Positions 17,302-21,309 of a DNA stretch of 21,309 nucleotides are shown here, in pieces. The stretch covers positions 1 to 21,309 of the forward strand of contig CAXNAA020000438.1 of the NCBI GenBank assembly GCA_964200075.2, read 5' to 3'. Under the pieces are notes generated by a model. That model had not been told where the DNA came from. It saw only the letters and a program-made list of their open reading frames with translations, and made no database searches. The DNA comes from Sphacelaria rigidula. Lineage: Eukaryota; Phaeophyceae; Sphacelariales. Position 1 is the first letter of the stretch, and the number at the start of each line of letters is the position of its first letter. Made by a program: the position numbers and the translations under genes.

Positions 17302-18663
17302 AAAAGCGCGAAGGAGCGAGGCATTATCAAGAGAGACAGTCAGGATCGAGGGGTGGACAGCGACTTGAGTTCCGGCAAAGACGACCGCGGCGATGATCAC
17401 GTCAGTTCTTTGAGCTCGTGTCGCTCGAGAGACGAACGGAATAACTCGGCAGTGGAAGATACGGATAGGTATACTGATGTGTCGACGGCTAGTGTCCGTG
17501 TGTCGTCGGAAGATAGGTTCCTGCTATGTTCGGAGTGCTCGGGGAGCGCCGAAGAGTCGACAGGAAGCGCCGGTGAATTTGACCACGCGTACCAGGCAAG
17601 TGACGATACGCCTGACCACCAGCTTACGCCTACGAGCGAGATAGACTGCAAGGTGGATGGCGACACAATGGCTGACGCCGTGACGGCATATTCGGAGCGT
17701 GGAGTGGAGGAGTACAAACATGCGGAGGGGGCGCCCCCGGTAGCGGTAGGAGGAGGAGGAGGTACAAGGACTTACCAGATCGATGGCCGCGGGTACGGAC
17801 AGCATGATCCCGGCAAGCAGGAGGAAGACCCTCCGCTGGACTCGCACTGCGCAGGCACGATGGAGCGTCTTTTGGCTAGAGGGGGTGTCTTCGACGATGA
17901 CAGACTGCCACATCTGTACACCGTTGCCCAGGCCATACGAAGCGAGCTGAAGGAAGCTGAGACGAACCGCAGCCCCGCGCACGATGCTGCAGATGTATCT
18001 GTAAACTCCTTCCCCGGGGATGACGGGGCGCGTCTCACGTGCTCTGATCAGAAAAGATCTTCGGCGAACTTGCATCGCGGCGACGAGCGAGGGGATCACG
18101 GAGAGCAGGATGCACTCGGTACCCGCAGTGATCGCGGGCAATGCGACGATCACGACCACTGTGATGATGACGACCTTAGCAGTGACGGGGTTGGCATGAT
18201 GTACATTAGCGACAACTCATCATCGGAAAGCACCCCATCGCATCCCCCACCGCGCCCTCGCAGAGTCATCTCTGAGCCAGTGCGTACTGCAAGCCCTACA
18301 GCCTGTCCCGTTAGTGCCTCCACCACGGATCGAGCTCGAGACACGGTGAGTTATCCTGTACCAGATAATGATCACACCATGCCCAGCGGCCAGTCAGCAC
18401 TAGCCTGTCCTACCTCGCGCACTCCCTCGCTGACGGAACCACTAGTGCTACCCCGGATTGATGTCCCGGGGGTAGGCGTGAGGGTGAGCGACGCTAGCAC
18501 GAGACGCGGAGAGGGTGCTAGTGGAGGGGCCGGGTGGGGGGTATTCTGCGCAAATCCTGTGAAGCGAGGAGAAGCAGTCTTCGAGGAGGAAGCGTTATTG
18601 ATAGTGTCTCGCTACAATGTGGAGATTGCTGAGTGGGAGGTTGTGCTCGACGCCGCAGAGAAG
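17302..18663 (+). CDS. SET gene exon 1: acidic N-terminal region and start of the SET fold
   Basis: The frame is open from 17302 (after TAG 17299-17301). The first in-frame ATG is at 17668, so either translation starts there or an upstream exon joins before it; 17353 is a GTG. The protein is Asp/Ser/Glu-rich with runs such as DDHDHCDDDDLSSDG and a Gly run from GGAGGAGGAGG. The SET start lies at the end of the exon. It ends GCAGAGAAG|GTGTGT at 18663/18664. Confidence 0.7.
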
Positions 18664-19849
18664 GTGTGTGTGTGCTTGTGTGTGCGTGTGTGTGCGTGTG
18701 TGCGTGTGCTGGATGTTCTGTTGGTGTATGCAGCGTGTGTGTCAGCTTAGGCGATGCAGTAGGTGCAGATATTTTGCTCGACGGCGTGTGCTGGTGTCTC
18801 AGGGCTTGTCGTGGCTGCGCTCGGCCTGTGTTGGCGTGTCAGATGTCAATTAGAGTGGAAATGATTATGTTGTACTTCGTTGTTGCCTGCGGAGAAACCT
18901 AGAGCCTCAAAACTGCTGTTCAGGGGTGATTTTTCGTGTCCTGCATGGTCCTCCGAGTATTCATGTGTTTGATTGACCACTGGTTCCATGTCTTCAAGGT
19001 TTGGACACTCTTCTGTCAATGTTTAATGCTGATGTTCATCTGGGCCTGCGTACTCACTTGTAAATGACAGGCGTCAGCGCAGGCAGGTTTGGGCCACCCG
19101 AGACTGGAAGCGATGGAGCTGATGCAGGCGGTAGCGTGGGACCAGGTCAACCCGTCTGTACAAGAGCGTGTTCAGCAGCTGGTGAGATAGGGATACGTAA
19201 CACATCAAGGTGTGTAGGGTGGCAGGTATTGAGCTCGCCCTGTTGAGTGCGAGACGCACAGCCACTGTATGATGCTAGCAGTAGCCTACGCTGTATACTG
19301 ATCTTCTTGTCTTCGTCGAGTTGACACGAATAACGCCCTTATTCCTGCATGTTCATGTCTTCCTCCATCGGCTGGATTGGCCGGCAAAACCTCTACTCAT
19401 CGGATGCATCACTGGACCATACTGGGGTGTCCAGCGTGTGTCGCTCGGTGGAGGATGCATCAATCCCTGTACGTCAACTTTCCACCATGATGCCGTGTTG
19501 GTCATCTCCACCATGATGACCTCCATTTCCTGTGTGGGCTCTGCTTGTTGTTTGTTTTTGACAGTCCGCCCCGGAGGTGTCTGCAATACCGTCATCTCAG
19601 CTCAAAGCTTGGCGCGTGGCCCTCGAGTTCTTGCGACAGAGAGGTTTCCTTGGCGATAGTAGTAGCGCCGGTGAAGGCAGTGTTGGAAAGGGAGGACGAA
19701 ATTGTGATATTGACAGCGATAGGACGGAGGAGCAAGTGGCGGAGCTGCTGAGAGTGCTAATGATCTGCGAGGCCAACATTTTCGGAACGGAGGAGGATGA
19801 AGAAGAGGGTGAGGCTGAGAATCCGAGGTCACTATCAGCATTGATACGC
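17353..19849 (+). CDS. SET-domain protein gene, 5' end uncertain, 3' part missing from the window
   Basis: Three exons (up to 18663, 19083-19181, 19565-19849) join in phase 0 with GT-AG introns of 419 and 383 bases and give at least 565 residues. Counting from the GTG at 17353, residues 1 to about 370 are acidic and Ser-rich, probably disordered. Residues about 376-416 match the start of a SET fold: a G-W-G-V-F turn (394-398), P-V-K-R-G-E and F-E-E-E then L-L. Exons 2 and 3 read like the helical insert region, ending near CEANIFG, the strand that precedes the N-H-S-C motif. SET proteins use S-adenosylmethionine to methylate lysines of histones or other proteins. The cofactor and active-site half is not encoded here, so activity cannot be judged. 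Confidence 0.75.
18664..18706 (+). repeat. GT-rich microsatellite starting at the exon-1 donor
   Basis: About 43 bases of (GT)n interrupted by C begin with the splice donor itself, so many overlapping GT dinucleotides are available as donors. Read through, it would encode V/C repeats before a stop at 18748-18750, which is not a credible protein segment. Confidence 0.85.
19083..19181 (+). CDS. SET gene exon 2
   Basis: Acceptor GGCGTCAGCGCAG, 33 codons in phase 0, donor CTG|GTGAGA. It encodes an amphipathic helical segment including LGHPRLEAMELMQAVAW and NPSVQERVQQL, fitting the helical insert between the two halves of many SET domains. It has no ATG at its start and is short, so it is easily overlooked. 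Confidence 0.65.
19565..19849 (+). CDS. SET gene exon 3
   Basis: Acceptor TTTGTTTTTGACAG, 95 codons in phase 0, donor CGC|GTGAGG. It encodes SQLKAWRVALEFLRQRGFLG, a Gly/Ser/Asp linker, the helix EEQVAELLRVLMICEANIFG and an acidic tail (EEDEEEGEAENPR) before LSALIR. The N-x-F pattern is where SET proteins lead into the N-H-S-C strand. No following exon is found before the window ends. Confidence 0.7.
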
Positions 19850-20806
19850 GTGAGGTTGTTATTAATAGTTTTTCAATCTTTTTTCTGTATATAGTTTCAT
19901 GTCATGACGTGATTTCATGTAGAAAACGTCCTTGTGCTGTCGGTGGTATGGATGTTGTCAAATTGTGGTATGAAAATGTTGCGGTTGAAATGAACGGGCA
20001 GGCGTGAGAGAGCTCGATCCTCCTCGCATGAAACTCCTTGACAGCTTGACAAGTCAACGCAGGAACCACAGGCTGCGCGGCGAAACAAACCTTGAACGCG
20101 GAGTGTAGTGACTGAGGTCGGAACAGATCAAAACAACCCGGAGTCGCCTTACGACACGTGGTATGTCGCGACACACAAAATATCGCAGTGTTGGTTAGTC
20201 TAGGATGCGGCAGATGCCGGCGTTTTGGCACGGGAGCGTGATGGGAGCATTTCTGCCATTTCATGACAAGGAAGAAGCATTCTGATAGTGGCATGCTGTG
20301 TTTCTTATGTCGTCCTGGGTCCTCTACATAATTATGCGTCCTACTTGGACCTCTCTTGCGGTGTCTACAGGTGTGTAGAAGGGGTGGATTGCCACAAGCA
20401 CCCTATGAGGAAAAAAATTATTTTCCCCCACTTTTTGTGGAGGCCAATAAGAAGAAAATTACATAATCTGCCATGCATTGGCCACGATAGGGCTGTGTTT
20501 TGGATGTTGAAAACTATCGTCGTCGTTCAACCAGCAATTTGGGGTTGTCGTATACGAGCCGGCAGCATGGAAACCTCGAATATATCATCTGTTCATTTTT
20601 GTTTCACCTCGTTTTTTCACCGCTTTCGGATTCCCGATGTCGAACGTTGACGAAGAAAATGTCGAGTATTTTGCATTGTAACGGTCCCAATCTTGGCTGA
20701 AAAAAAATCAAGATAGACGACAGTCGTGTTCATCATGGAGTCCAACCTCATCGAAAATAACACGGTGGTTTACCTTTGCAATTTTTCAAGATTTCCGCGT
20801 TTTTCG

Positions 20807-20808
<2 letters not shown>
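19850..20808 (+). other. SET gene intron 3 (presumed), no exon found
   Basis: After the GTGAGG donor I searched the plus strand to the window edge for an exon with N-H-S-C or other SET C-terminal motifs and found none. A plus-strand frame at 20288-20650 is open but not SET-like. If the gene is intact, this intron is over 1.4 kb and holds the microsatellite and LINE fragment described next. Confidence 0.45.

Positions 20809-20849
<41 letters not shown>
20809..20849. repeat. (CA)n microsatellite, 41 bases
   Basis: An uninterrupted CA array of about 20 units. It lies about 30 bases left of the first recognisable LINE sequence. Confidence 0.95.
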
Positions 20850-20850
<1 letters not shown>

Positions 20851-20880
20851 AGGAAATGGAGAGTGACAGCGAAGATTAAC

Positions 20881-21276
20881 AAATGAGCGATACCTATATG
20901 CAACGAAGATAAGAACAATCCGATAGACTTCATATGAAAGTGGGGAGAAGAGGACTTGCCGATCGTAGACCAGTATACATACCTTGGGGTATAGATCTAA
21001 AAAAAATGTTCGTGGGATACACACATGAATGAAGTGTTAGAGAAGGGTAAGGCACAGATAGGCAGGATAGACGTGATCCTTAGAGACTCGCACCTAGATA
21101 CTAGGATTAAGAGATACATCCTGATGAACGTGATTGTACCTGAGCTAAAATATGTAGGGGAAGTATGGGAGGGGAACGGGAAGTTGGCGAAGAAGTTGGA
21201 AACAGTACAGCTGGCAGCAGCTTAGAAAGTATTTGGATGCTCGAAAACGACGAGTAATACTTCCTCTGTCCCATAA
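20881..21276 (+). pseudogene. 5'-truncated LINE reverse-transcriptase fragment with several stops
   Basis: A single plus frame carries the region that follows the catalytic palm in LINE-type reverse transcriptases. It reads DLPIVDQYTYLGV, then SWDTHMNEVLEKGKAQIGR, then LDTRIKRYILMNVIVPELKY and GEVWEGNGKLAKKLETVQLA. Stops break this frame at 20884, 20935, 20992, 20998, 21223 and 21274. The YxDD catalytic motif and endonuclease are absent. The similarity fades after about 21260, where a frameshift is likely. It is a dead, 5'-truncated copy of a non-LTR retrotransposon, probably continuing past the window. Confidence 0.8.
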
Positions 21277-21309
21277 GTCTGTATCGTTATGTTGGTACGA
21301 GCCCTTAAC

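Noticed and set aside
16752-17330. Minus-strand frame of 192 codons overlapping the 16862-17170 stretch
   Set aside because: It is rich in Arg, Cys and His and reads like an out-of-frame translation, running across the SINE tail without a break in character.
18617-18902. Plus-strand Cys/Val-rich frames across the GT array
   Set aside because: They arise from translating the microsatellite in the intron and have no independent support.
20770-21024. Minus-strand frame with a Val-Cys repeat
   Set aside because: The repeat is simply the (CA)n microsatellite read backwards, and the rest is antisense to the LINE fragment.
1-21309. CRISPR array, rRNA, bacterial operon signals
   Set aside because: No regularly spaced direct repeats, no rRNA-like blocks and no Shine-Dalgarno-led tandem genes. 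The intron structure is eukaryotic.

Overview
The window looks like nuclear DNA of a stramenopile, most likely a brown alga. This is an inference from gene architecture, not from a marker gene. Coding sequence is broken into many short exons by GT-AG introns of about 260-950 bases. The predicted proteins are rich in Ser, Gly, Ala, Gln and Asp runs. The spaces between genes are full of degenerate mobile-element debris. I see no operons, Shine-Dalgarno sites, rRNA or CRISPR arrays.

Left part (about 155-8374, minus strand): one long multi-exon gene. I assembled ten exons whose donors, acceptors and reading phases all fit together, with lengths summing to 3963 nt (1320 codons plus stop). The product is mostly low-complexity, Arg/Ser/Gln-rich and probably nuclear. 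Its last exon is more ordered, beta-rich and perhaps OB-fold-like. One 953-base intron carries a dispersed repeat.

Middle part (about 8.4-17.3 kb): no confident intact gene. It holds a 698-bp foldback element with hAT-like terminal inverted repeats (14811-15508), the second copy of the dispersed 3'-end repeat (13128-13350) bracketed by 122-bp direct repeats, an inverted-repeat pair near 12.84/13.08 kb, and two tRNA-like SINE heads (11119-11177 and 16641-16702). Several minus-strand open stretches look protein-like but are unrecognised and possibly decayed (8590-8826, 11516-12439, 15955-16311, 16862-17170).

Right part (about 17.3 kb to the end, plus strand): a SET-domain gene with a long acidic N-terminal region followed by the first half of the SET fold, spread over three exons joined in phase 0. 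The exon or exons carrying the catalytic half (the N-H-S-C region) are not in the window. A (GT)n-like tract begins exactly at the first donor. Downstream lie a (CA)n microsatellite and a 5'-truncated, stop-ridden LINE reverse-transcriptase fragment in sense orientation.

All exon joins were made by eye from splice motifs and phase. RNA evidence or a homologue would be needed to confirm them.
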